Source: Acanthochromis polyacanthus
Taxonomy: Eukaryota > Chordata > Actinopteri > Pomacentridae
Assembly: GCF_021347895.1 (NCBI RefSeq)
Contig: NC_067118.1
Location: forward strand, 35,515,755-35,579,754
Direction of reading: 5' to 3'
DNA length: 64,000 nucleotides
Under the pieces are notes generated by a model, which saw only the letters and a program-made list of their open reading frames with translations, was not told the DNA's origin and did not search any database. Every line of letters starts with the position of its first letter. The stretch's first letter is position 1. Of the stretch, positions 40,289 to 50,500 are shown piece after piece. The position numbers were made by a program, and so were the translations under genes.

Positions 40289-40340
40289 CTATTTAACGGC
40301 ACCGCCCATTGTCTCGCGCCCTCTTTTAGGCTATTATTAG
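40289..40340 (-). promoter_or_regulatory. tnni1: tnni1 core promoter: TATA-like box and MEF2 site
   Basis: On the minus strand, a perfect MEF2 consensus CTAATAATAG (40331-40340) is followed by a GGGCGG box (40302-40307) and TTAAATAG (40289-40296) as TATA-like element. The order and spacing fit a muscle promoter. MEF2 sites are known in troponin I genes. Function is inferred. Confidence 0.65.
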
Positions 40341-40344
40341 TTAT

Positions 40345-41036
40345 CCTCATCTCTCTTACTGAGTAATCTCACTCTGTCCATTGTGAACCAGCACTTAGAG
40401 CTTTAGCTTTGGCCTCACAGGAGGATGACAGCAACCCAAACGATGAACTTTAGGCAGGAGCTTAAATAGTTACACAAATCAAAAATTGCCTGGCAAGGGA
40501 ACTGAAACTATAAAAAAAATGGGATGGGAAATAATAGTACTTTAATTACAAGTGCAATGGAAAACATAGCGTGATAACACAAATTTGAAATTTGATTTCA
40601 ATGATATAATTACAGCAAACATCACAAATACGTATAAAACTGTATCTCTTGCATAGTGTGATTATGTAGCCCAAAGGTCATTTGAACAATTACAATATTG
40701 AGGGGGTGTTGTACTTTCTTTGAACACCAGTGTTTGTGGCATCAGATCTAAATGCTTGTTGTGATAACATGTTGTGTCCATCTCTTCCTCTCTAGTCTCT
40801 TTGTCCTCTGTAGACAACATACCTGTCCATGTCAGATCCCTGATAGCCTCCCACTATGCAGTGCAGAGTGGTTTTGGAAAGGCAACCAAGCACTAAATAT
40901 TAAAATATTTGACTGCAAGACTAAACCATGCATCAATCTCATAAAATGTTTACACCCCTTTTGTGGAGTTAAACAATGAGAATAAATGCAGACAAATTAG
41001 AAAAAAATGGAGAGGTCATCAAGATTTTCAAAAACT
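40345..41036. other. tnni1 upstream spacer
   Basis: Non-coding; contains the distal tnni1 5' flank. Nothing recognised. Confidence 0.4.
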
Positions 41037-41051
41037 GGAATCTGAATCTGG

Positions 41052-41410
41052 GCTGCACAGTGACATAGTGGTTAGCACTATTGCCTTGCAGCAACAAGAT
41101 CCCTGGTTCAAATCCCAGCCTGGGCCTGGGATCTTTCTGCATGGAGTTTGCATGTTCTCCCTGTGCATGCGTGGGTTTTTTCCGGGTACTCTGGCTTCCT
41201 CCCACAGTCCAAAAATATGCTGAGGTTAATTGGTTACTCTAAATTGCCCGTAGGTGTGAATGTGAGTGTGATTGTCTGTCTGTACATGTGGCCCTGCGAC
41301 GGACTGGCGACCTGTCCAAGGTGTCCCCTGCCTTCGCCCGAGTCAGCTGAGAGAGGCTCCAGCACCCCCCGCGACCCTAGTGAGGATAAAGCAGTGTATA
41401 GAGAATGGAT
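41052..41410 (+). mobile_element. tRNA-derived retroposon with 15-bp target duplication
   Basis: Starts gctgcacagtgacatagtgg, with an A-box-like tagtggttagcac and a B-box-like ggttcaaatcc as in tRNA-derived SINEs. Then come the conserved blocks gcatggagtttgcatgttctcc, cccacagtcca, ggttaattggttactctaaat and ccctgcgacggactggcgacc, ending gagaatggat. A perfect direct repeat, ggaatctgaatctgg, flanks it at 41037-41051 and 41411-41425. It is non-coding. A 5'-truncated copy lies at 47971-48095 and a degraded one at 11275-11470. Confidence 0.85.
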
Positions 41411-42548
41411 GGAATCTGAATCTGGAATACGCATTTGTGAAAATAGAACTTATTTGAACCTGAAACCTTGCTAAGTTATTGGCATGCAATTTGTCTTTTA
41501 GGTGACAGTAAACAGTCCAAACCTACCTTTTATCTCCTCCAAAATCCTCAAAGAGCTATAGAACATGAATCCAGAAAAATGTCATATGATGTATGATTCC
41601 TTTTGCCATTACCGATTCATTTGCCTCAAATTTGAGACTGTGGATCTCAGTCTGTGTGGCTAATTGAGATAAAGAGACACTAGAGACATTCGTCCAGTTC
41701 TCCATGAGATATTCATCGCATTCATTATTATCAGTAGTATCATCTTTAAAGCATGTGTCGTATTTAGAAGAGCACCAATACTAATACGTAGTTGTGATCT
41801 CAAAAGAATAAATTGGTGTGACTTCAGGTGGCCACAGCACTCAGCCACCTCAAGACCCTGGAACTTGTCCATGATGTCATCAAATTGGACAATATCATGG
41901 TGGTGGACAGTAGGTAACAGCCACTGCAGTTTGTACTCATTGACTTTGGCCCTGGCTTGGCACTTGTTCATTGATCAAGTGACATTTTATGAAATGACCA
42001 CTAGAGGGACCCTGGCAGAAAGTTCTTTCTCAGTGCACCCCTTATTGATAATTTCAGCCATGCTTGTATGCTGATTTTGAATGATAAGTTGTTAAACTGC
42101 ACCTGAAACGCCAAAGTGATGTTCAGGGCTGTTATGAGTGTATTGCAGTGGTATGCAGTAAGCGACAATGGACTGAGGAAAGTACAATCCGTATGCACAG
42201 AAATTTTAGATATTAGACAAAATTAGGTTACATATTTGATCATAAAAAAGACAATTATAAATGTACACTTCGTTAAGACTCAAAAAACTGAAGTGAATGT
42301 AGAAATTTTCTCCACTAAACAGGTCAGAGACAGACCCCTAGTGGTTTAAGGCTCAAACAGCAGCTTCATTTGGTGAAACCTGAGAGGAAGAGTGAGGCCT
42401 CCAAGACAATCTTTAAAAGTAATCTTGAATGCTTGTTACATGCTTTTTCTTCCTTTCTACAAGCACTGATAAATCAATCAAATGATTTCCCTATGTGGGA
42501 ACACAGATAGCATCCGACACCACTCACACACTGTACAGACACTACAGT

Positions 42549-42960
42549 TGGCTGCCCTCAGGTCTGAGATACAGGTCACTCATTTTTAAGACCAGGAGAG
42601 CCATGTCAAGTTTCGTGCCTACATCCATCAGACTTACGAATGATTGAGCCTTTTTATCTATTTTGTTGCCACCGTTTAAAATCTTTTTATATATAATGCT
42701 AAATATATAATTATTTATATATTTAGCATTTCACTTTTTGTAAGGATAACATGTAAGTTGTTTTTGTTTGTTTGTTTTTATATTTTTATCAGTCTTCTTA
42801 TCTACTGTCTCTGGTATGTTGGATGTCATGTGTGTATAGTATGCTGCTTGTGTTTATTATGTATACTATTTTTTTGCATGTACAACTTATACACAGATGC
42901 TCTGGCACAAATGAAGTTCCTATAAAAAAATAAAGTTCTTTGAATTGAATTGAATGTGCA
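42549..42960 (+). mobile_element. 5'-truncated LINE 3' end (CR1/Rex1-like)
   Basis: The frame 42549-42647 reads WLPSGLRYRSLIFKTRR, then SFVPTSIRLTND and a stop, which resembles the extreme C-terminus of fish LINE ORF2 proteins (LPSG, RNSF.P.SI.L.N). A 300-bp AT-rich 3' UTR ends ctttgaattgaattgaa, a short pentamer tail. The rest of the element is absent. Confidence 0.6.
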
Positions 42961-43037
42961 GCAGCATCATTGTCAACTTGACAAAAACCGTGTAAATCCA
43001 AGTATGACAGACTCATTTACTTTCTGAATTTACAGAC

Positions 43038-43040
<3 letters not shown>

Positions 43041-43091
<51 letters not shown>

Positions 43092-43094
43092 GTA
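43041..43094. repeat. (TG)n microsatellite
   Basis: TG array with one CG interruption at about 43087. Confidence 0.95.
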
Positions 43095-43799
43095 TCTCCC
43101 TGGACATTCCACCAAATGGTGTTAGTACACATGAAGATGCATTGCATATAACTGCACACATTCACACCTCTCCACAGCTTTCCTACATACTTGGTGTCTT
43201 GTGTGTCTAAACCTGCTTCTCACACACATAGAAATTAAGCACAATGATCCATTACTGTGTGTCTCTGCTCCTGGTCCCTTGCTGAGTCATCTGGTGTGGC
43301 CAGGATTGGGGTTTTCCACAGTAACAGGAGAAGCCGTAACACAACCGGCCCTTTATTCCTGAAGCCACACAGCCACAAAGACTGCTATATTCGTTACGCA
43401 CGGAGACGCACGCTTAAATGAACAATGTCTCGCTAATGTGAGTCTGCTGATGCTTCGGCCTCGCTGAATTTGATGTTGGGTGTGCACACATGCTGTGTGG
43501 GTGGATGTTTGTGTGCACATGCCTCAGGCTCACGGTGCTTCTCATTAGTCCTCCACACTGTTCAGAACAAAAGGTGTCCTGACTTCAGCGTACACGCAAT
43601 AGCAGGAAAGCTAATGCCACAATGTGTGTGTTTAACTGGGGTGTGTGTATTTTCCAGAGGCTAGAACAGCAAGATTACAACACAACCAGAAACAGATGAG
43701 CTTAAATTAATGGTCTAAATCACAGCTGACTGTTTAGTACTAAGAGACGTTGCAGGAGAACAGTAGCATTGTTTCAGAAATACAAACTCAAGGCAAACA

Positions 43800-44332
43800 T
43801 AAGAATTACAAAAATGTATTCTTCTTTTTACAACTGTAATACTGTACACGGTTTCAACAAATATATAGAATACAACAACACTACACACTTATTCTTCATG
43901 TTAAACTGTTAGAAAACCGTGCCGATCTTTTCAGTTCGTAGCAAACGTTTTCAAAGCAATTATATCAAAAGTGACTCCTGTTTCAGCAGCATCAAAAACA
44001 TTGAAAAATGGCAGCCAAAAATATAGACATTTTTGAAACATGAAGGCACAGAGGTGTCCCAGCTCCAAAATGCATAGCATAGGAGTCTCCATATTGACTT
44101 CAAGCAACAAGGTCAGGACAGAAAAAAAACATTATTCACTGTTCCAGTACCCCAGGTGTATATACGTTGTATGAAAGCATAGATAAGTTCATGACGGAAA
44201 AAAAGAAGAGCATCTTTTACACTTCTTCGCAGTCTTTTGATCCATATCAACAGATGCTTTGCACCACAGAATGAGGGCCGTGGATCTCTACCCTTCTCCC
44301 CTCTGATTGGTTGGCTCCCAGGAAGAAGAAAG
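43800..44332 (-). other. phlda3: Possible phlda3 3' UTR exon
   Basis: The phlda3 stop is followed after 10 bases by a strong donor (AAG|GTAAGTC at about 45351-45359). A fitting acceptor, TTTTTACCCAG, occurs at about 44333. The downstream end is uncertain; only a variant signal (AATACA near 43815) is visible. Confidence 0.4.
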
Positions 44333-44714
44333 GCTGGGTAAAAAAAGGAATAATTTTTAAATTCATTAGTTAATTTATAGACTTAATGCTGGGGCAGCTG
44401 ATAGTGTAAGTGCATTTATAGTGAGTCATATTACGCTGTTACCACAGCTACTCAGTTAATTTGGGCACTTGACTTCTGCAGCTCTCTCAAGGAAGCAACG
44501 CTGTGGATTCCTGGACTGTGAGCTCATAGTTCAGACTCTCAGTTCATGAACATTTGAGATTTCAGTGACCAGTTTCTGTAAATAAACTCTGTTGTCATGT
44601 CAAGATTTCACTGACTGCGGCCTAAATGCTGAAAAGATGCTTGGGAGGCATTTAGCTCTCTCTCTCCTCCAAAAGTCCATCTGTATCCATGTCAACTAAA
44701 CACATAAGAGTTTC

Positions 44715-44720
<6 letters not shown>

Positions 44721-44792
<72 letters not shown>
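44721..44792. repeat. (TG)36 microsatellite
   Basis: 72 bases of uninterrupted TG, probably within the phlda3 3' UTR intron. Confidence 0.96.
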
Positions 44793-44793
<1 letters not shown>

Positions 44794-45369
44794 TTAAAAA
44801 TACTTGACTGTCTGGTGAGGGAGAGGCAGGCAGATGTTATTTTGGAGGCTCACATTGCATCGTAATTATGTCCTCCAGTGAGAGTGGTTTGTGTTGGAAG
44901 CAGGCTGAGGTGCAGTGAAGGCAGATGGCCATAGTGAGGGAACACTGGGGTGACTCTGGATCAGTGGAACATCTAAACACCAAGGTGATACTTGTAAATA
45001 ACCTTCAGCAGGAGCTGAGCTTGAGGCTGGAGTGTTTCTGTCACCTCATCCCCAAGAGTGTGGATGTTTACATTCCAGCCAATCACTGCAATTACTTGTT
45101 CCATTAGCACCCTTTAAACCACAGAAGTGGCATTAAGTGTTAAGTCAGGTGCTTCACAGTTTGGATAGGGAACTTCTGGCAAGGAAAAAATGTGTGTTTG
45201 GGTGAAAATGTGCTCGGATTCACAGTTTAAAGTTTGCCACCTAAACCCAAAACAATAAAGGACATTTCAGCCCAAAAGAGTAAACAGATAGAAGGACTCT
45301 TCCCAAACAAACAATTAACGTTTTAATGTAAGATTCACTTGAACCAAAGGAAGACTTACCTTCACCAAG

Positions 45370-45789
45370 TCAGAGCTCCTCATCCTCGCCAGTGCTACCC
45401 AGGTGCGCACTGGACAGGTGCCTTTTCCTGCCGCTCTTCACAGCCTGCAGGTTCTTGTAGCGCACCAGTGCCAAAGCGATCTCGGCGTTCCAAGCTGTGC
45501 CGTCCTGCGGACAGCGAAAGTCGATCTCCTTCCCCGTAGCCATGACCACGGTGAAGTACACCAGTCCTCGCTTGTACTCCACGCAGTCCACCGTGGCCAT
45601 TCGTTCGAAGAGCAGCTCCTTGGCTTTGGAGCTCCACGCCGAACGAGAAGCATCACCGCCGCCTTTGCAGTTGTGCAAACGCAAGCCTTCCTCGGTGAGG
45701 ACGCAGCGTTTCTTCTTCCACAGCTGGAGCAGCCCGCTGCCGCGCTTCTCCAGCAGCCCGTCTCGCATCACTTTGGCCGGGAAGGACAT
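45370..45789 (-). CDS. phlda3: PHLDA3, small pleckstrin-homology protein (139 aa)
   Basis: PHLDA3 is almost entirely a PH domain; it binds phosphoinositides and competes with Akt at the membrane, and is a p53 target in mammals. The single coding exon reads MSFPAKVMRDGLLEKRGSG, LLQLWKKKRCVLTEEGLRLH, a Gly/Ser-rich loop, ELLFERMATVDCVEYKRGLV, YFTVVMATGKEIDFRCPQDG and WNAEIALALVRYKNLQA, then a basic tail. Human PHLDA3 shares [20 protein letters not shown] and EIDFRCP and has 127 aa. The frame is open 18 codons further up (45843), but MSFPAK fits the family start better. The codon choice and GC content are higher than in the surroundings. A strong donor lies 10 nt past the stop, so an intron in the 3' UTR is likely; this is too close to trigger nonsense-mediated decay. 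Confidence 0.93.
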   Translation of the reverse strand: MSFPAKVMRDGLLEKRGSGLLQLWKKKRCVLTEEGLRLHNCKGGGDASRSAWSSKAKELLFERMATVDCVEYKRGLVYFTVVMATGKEIDFRCPQDGTAWNAEIALALVRYKNLQAVKSGRKRHLSSAHLGSTGEDEEL

Positions 45790-46009
45790 GGTCACGAAAG
45801 TGTTCGGAAAGAAGCGCAACTCGAACAACTTCTTGCGTCTCAAGATGAATCCATTAAATATCGACTTGTGCTGTATCCCTCAGGGAAACATATCGGTTTG
45901 AGCTTTGGCATTAGTGATAACAGCCCACACAGAAGCTACCACAGGGTCTGAGAACAAATCCAACCCGTGCGCAATGACGCGCCGTGGAAGTTGGAGGGTT
46001 GGTCTGCCT

Positions 46010-46029
46010 GGATATGTTTGAACATGCCC
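46010..46029. promoter_or_regulatory. phlda3: p53 response element upstream of phlda3
   Basis: GGATATGTTTGAACATGCCC consists of two adjacent RRRCWWGYYY half-sites with no spacer. The second half matches 10/10 with the favoured CATG core; the first matches 9/10 (T in place of C at position 4). It lies about 220 bp upstream of the ATG. PHLDA3 is an established direct p53 target in mammals. Binding here is inferred. Confidence 0.75.
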
Positions 46030-46119
46030 GGCTCCTCCGAAGACCTTTTCCCCTTCAAGCAGCTGCACCACGCCTCCTATCAGTGACGGCAGGAGGAGAT
46101 TTAGGCTGTTTTCAAATTC

Positions 46120-46121
<2 letters not shown>

Positions 46122-46214
<93 letters not shown>

Positions 46215-46216
46215 TG
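46122..46216. repeat. (GT)n microsatellite
   Basis: About 43 GT units with one GG interruption, about 330 bp upstream of the phlda3 start and 95 bp beyond the p53 element. Confidence 0.96.
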
Positions 46217-47095
46217 CACGCAGACAGTTGGTTTTACAGCACTTTGGAACACAGGTAGCCTACAGTAGGTTGAGGTATGTTAACCACCTCCCAGTTAGGC
46301 TTGTATTGCACCTGTTATGAAAAAACTGCCTCAGTAGCAAAGTTGAAGTATGAAGAAACTAAAGAAAAAGCTTGATTAAATCATGTGTAGCAGTCCTTTT
46401 AAATTCCACAACAACTATTTAGGACATGTTTCTTGTCTCTGTGAGAGCTGGAATGTGAGTGGGAGGCTGGAAGTTGTATAAAGAGGTCAAATATTGTAAT
46501 GTGTGAGTGCGTGAGAGGGCAAACAAAGAGCCAGGAGAAACTGCTTTTGCTGAACACATAGCAGGATGGCAATAATTACTGAGCATTGCTTTTTGACAAC
46601 TACTATTTGTAATATTTAGAAGGAAGGTATAGGTCCAAGTGTTCCTCATGATACATGTGAACAACATTCACTGAAATATGATTGGCAGTCTCGCCAATTA
46701 GAAAAAATGTTAATTTCCATACCAACTTCGAAGGCTTACTGATTCCTCTGAGCATTCACTTCACTATGTCAAACCTCTTATGAGTTTAATTACGGCATTT
46801 AAATTCCTTCTTCACCTCCTGACATTTGAGTTTTGTGGGCTGAGCGACGCTGTAGTTGCCCCAATTTGACAGGATGCAGCACTTATCTCATTTATTCCCA
46901 GCAGTGTGTTGTGTGTCACTGCAATGTTATGAGAGGAATGGATGCAATGCACATGTGTCATCTCTTGAAACCTAAATGCAGACGGTCATCCACTAAACTA
47001 CTTCACTTCCTGATTCCTTATATGCATGTACACAGAGTTTCTCTCATGTGTTCTTATGTAATTTAATAAAAATGAAAATAAAAGGACACTGGAAC
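46217..47095. other. Spacer between phlda3 and csrp1
   Basis: Non-coding; the far end meets the csrp1 3' UTR. Nothing recognised. Confidence 0.4.
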
Positions 47096-47111
47096 CATTT
47101 TTTCCCCACTT

Positions 47112-47117
47112 TTTATT
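47112..47117 (-). terminator. csrp1 polyadenylation signal
   Basis: AATAAA on the minus strand about 400 bases past the csrp1 stop. Confidence 0.55.
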
Positions 47118-47518
47118 AGGCTACAATCATGCTGTTTGAAAAGCATGCCATACAAAAAACAATGAGCATTTACTGTGCTATAGAGACAGTTGTGTAACTT
47201 GTGATGCTGGGACTGTATTTGCAGAGAACAAAGCCACCTTACAATAAGTGGATGAAAATCGCCAATGCAGCTTTAAAAGATTAGGTAATACTTTTATTAT
47301 TTTGTGATGTGTATGTATCCAGATTGACTGCAGCAACTCCCTTTGGCCTAAAGGAGTGTGTTTGTGTTTTGTTTTCGCCAGTACACTTCATATAAATTCA
47401 GCTTTCTCTCAAGCGCGTGTCTGCCGGGTGTAGCAGCCTGTAGCGACCTGTCCTGTGCAGGAAGAAGACAGCAGTGCAGTAACCTGGAAACTTGTCATCG
47501 AAGACCCAGTGAAAGCCT

Positions 47519-50500
47519 CTACTGGGTGTGTGCCAGCGCCCCAGCTCCCTGTCCATACCCACATCCCTTGGGACCAAACTTTTTGCCATAACAGCCTGTT
47601 GGAAACAAAGATAGTGTCAGTGAAACTCCATGTGCTTTAGGTTCAGCATCACATCCTTCACACTAGCCTGACTTTGACCATCCCAATTTTATTTGCCGTT
47701 TCAATAAATTTTTAATTTACATGTTTAATTTCACTCATTGAGCAGATGTTTTATCCTTCTGGTTAGGCCGAAAACATCATGAGAATCACAAGAGCGCCTC
47801 TGGAAATACAAATCCTTACTTCATGAAAACTAAAAAATAACTCTATGTCCTTGTCTGTTTTGAACAGTAAATACCTTGTGACTGATTCACCAAGCACCTT
47901 GGGCTATGAACTGCAGAGGTCACAAATGGGGCTAATGTATGAAAATTAGCTAGTGCACAACTTAGCCTTGCCCTGCGACAGACTGGCGACCTGTCCAGGG
48001 TGTCCCCTGCCTTCACCCGAGTCAGCTGGGATAGGCTCCAGCGCCCCCCGTGACCCTAATGAGGATGGGGCGGTGTATAGAGAATGGATGGATGGACAAC
48101 TTAGCCTTGTTCATAGGTGGTGACTAATTGGAGTTTCACACACAGCTAGATCAACATGAGTTGCTTTACCCAAACTAAGTCTTCAATAGAGAGGATTTAT
48201 TACTGAATATATATATCCACCAGTGTATAACTTGTGTAGTTCACTGCATTTGATGAATGCTGTCTAATAATAATATAGCTGTTAGTTCTACACTGATGTC
48301 ATGATTAAAACTGCTTCTCGCAATATAGAATTATTTTAAGAAACATTTTAATTCAATTCACACAATTCAGGTCAGAACTTTATTAAATTTCTCTGGGGCA
48401 GTGGTCCCCAAACTACGGCCGTGGGCCGGATACGGCCCGCCTCCACATTTGGCCCGACCCCCTGAACAACACCAGAGACGCATTATGATTTTTTTTTTTT
48501 TTTCCAGTCTGGCCACGCGATCGAGACTAATACACACATAGAACACATTCTACTGGAACCTACAAAAGGATTCAGTGTTTCCTCTAGGATTTTTTTCTGT
48601 AGGCGCCAGGCTCCCCATATGGCGATGGAGTATTGGCAACGATTAAAAAAATAATTAAAGGAGCGGTGCTGGAATTTTAGTAGCAGCGGGCTGCCGCTGC
48701 TGAGTGAATGTAGCGGAAACCCTGGGATTAAAAGGAAGGAACACAAGACCTTTGAGACACTGCTCATATGTGTCATTTAAGTCCAAGATTCTGCTCTGAC
48801 AACTAAGCTGAACTTTTACCTGTTAAGATTGTGCACGGCACAACAGAAAATTAATGTTCCATGGACTTTTTTTCCTGTGAAGAACTCAGAGAGGGTAATT
48901 TGGTCATTATTTTTTTCATAAATAATGTTATTATATATTTCCTGACTTTATTTTTTCTGTAAAGAACCCAGAGAGGGTTATTTGGGGATTATTTATTTCA
49001 CAAATAGTGTTATTTCCTGACTTTTTTTCTGTGAAGATCCCGGAAAGGGTTATTAATATATGGTTATGTGTGGCTTTCTGGAGAACAGTGTTTACGTTTA
49101 GGCACCCCTGCGACCATCACACTTTTTCTGTTACAAACTGACCCCGGCCCCCCACCAGAGAAGGGAAAAGTTATGTGGCCCTCACAGGAAAAAGTTTGGG
49201 GACCCCTGCTCTGGGGTAATGTTTAAATATATGCAGCACAACACAAACAGACACACTGACAGGATAAATAAGTAACTATGAATATATGCCATGGTTTATG
49301 GGTCCTGGATTTGTTTTTGTTTTCATTCATCTGAGGCCGCTTTCCTTCTGTATCTCCTGTGATGTCTCCCTCTTTTGATTAATGTCTGTTTCACGTCCCC
49401 TTTCAGTGACTTCCTGTTTTATTTTGAAATCACTTTTACTCGTGTGTTTACTTCCTTTCTTTGTCTATTTACCGTCATTTTCTGCCGAATTTCACCTGTG
49501 ACCCCTGAGTCACAGGAGCCTCCTCTCCCCAATCAGAACCTAGGGTTTAAATAGTCTTGTTCCTGTGTTACCTGCCTCTCTGTCTTTATGGTTATCACCT
49601 GCATCTGCTTGATTTCCATCTGATCCATGTGCTCCTGGAGCTCACCAGGTTTGTGTTTTGGATGTTTTTGGCTTTCTCACCAGATTTGTGTTTTTGCATT
49701 TAGATTTGTTTTTGTTTTCTCTAGATCACTTACTTTTGATATTCACTTGGATTTTATTCTTGAATATTAAGCTGCTTTCCGTTTGCTCCAGTTCATTTTG
49801 TTAACTTTGTTAGTTTTGATATAAGGTTTGTTTTGCCCCAGTCTGTGGTTTCTGCACTTTGTTCCTAATCTGAACACTCACTGACAGTACATGATAACAA
49901 TATTGATTTCTCCAGCTTGGCAAACATAAACTAGACTACTCTTTTATGTCTCTTTGGTGACTTTTGATGTCATAGTGGCTTCCTGTTAGATAGTACACTG
50001 CTCTTGATTGGATGGTGCTAATGATGATTTCTAACAACTCTTAGCAATGCCATTCCAAACAGGAAAAGCACTTTAAAAAAAAAAAAAATCTGGGATTTAG
50101 GTTAATAAGCAATCAGTCTTCTAAGAGTGAAAATGTTGAAAAGAGCCAATGAATTAACATGATATTTTAGTTAATTTGATGAATGAAATGCCTCTATTTT
50201 TTTTATCAATGTTGTCTCAGTCAGTGCATTTTTAAGAAGAGGAGAACTGGATGAGACCATCGTGGCCCTGGAAGTTTAATTATGCACCATATGCTTAAAT
50301 AATTTACTGTTTAAATTTTGAATCTGCTAAAATGAAGCCATAGACTGATTCTTAGATGTTTGCAAAGTGTTTTTTTTTGCCAACATACTTTCAGTATCTA
50401 ATCAACCAGCTTAGATTGACTTTGTAGATGATGTTTGAATCACTATTGTTTCAATGACAGTTACTCTGAAGAGAAACTGATGTACACACACACACACACA

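Noticed and set aside
41660..41971. 103-codon minus-strand open frame
   Set aside because: No family resemblance, no splice support and typical intergenic composition.
44721..44792. Regular repeats considered as a CRISPR array
   Set aside because: They are simple TG arrays without spacers, in an animal genome.
45403..45951. 182-codon plus-strand open frame
   Set aside because: It is the antisense of the phlda3 coding exon, which is GC-rich and open on several frames.
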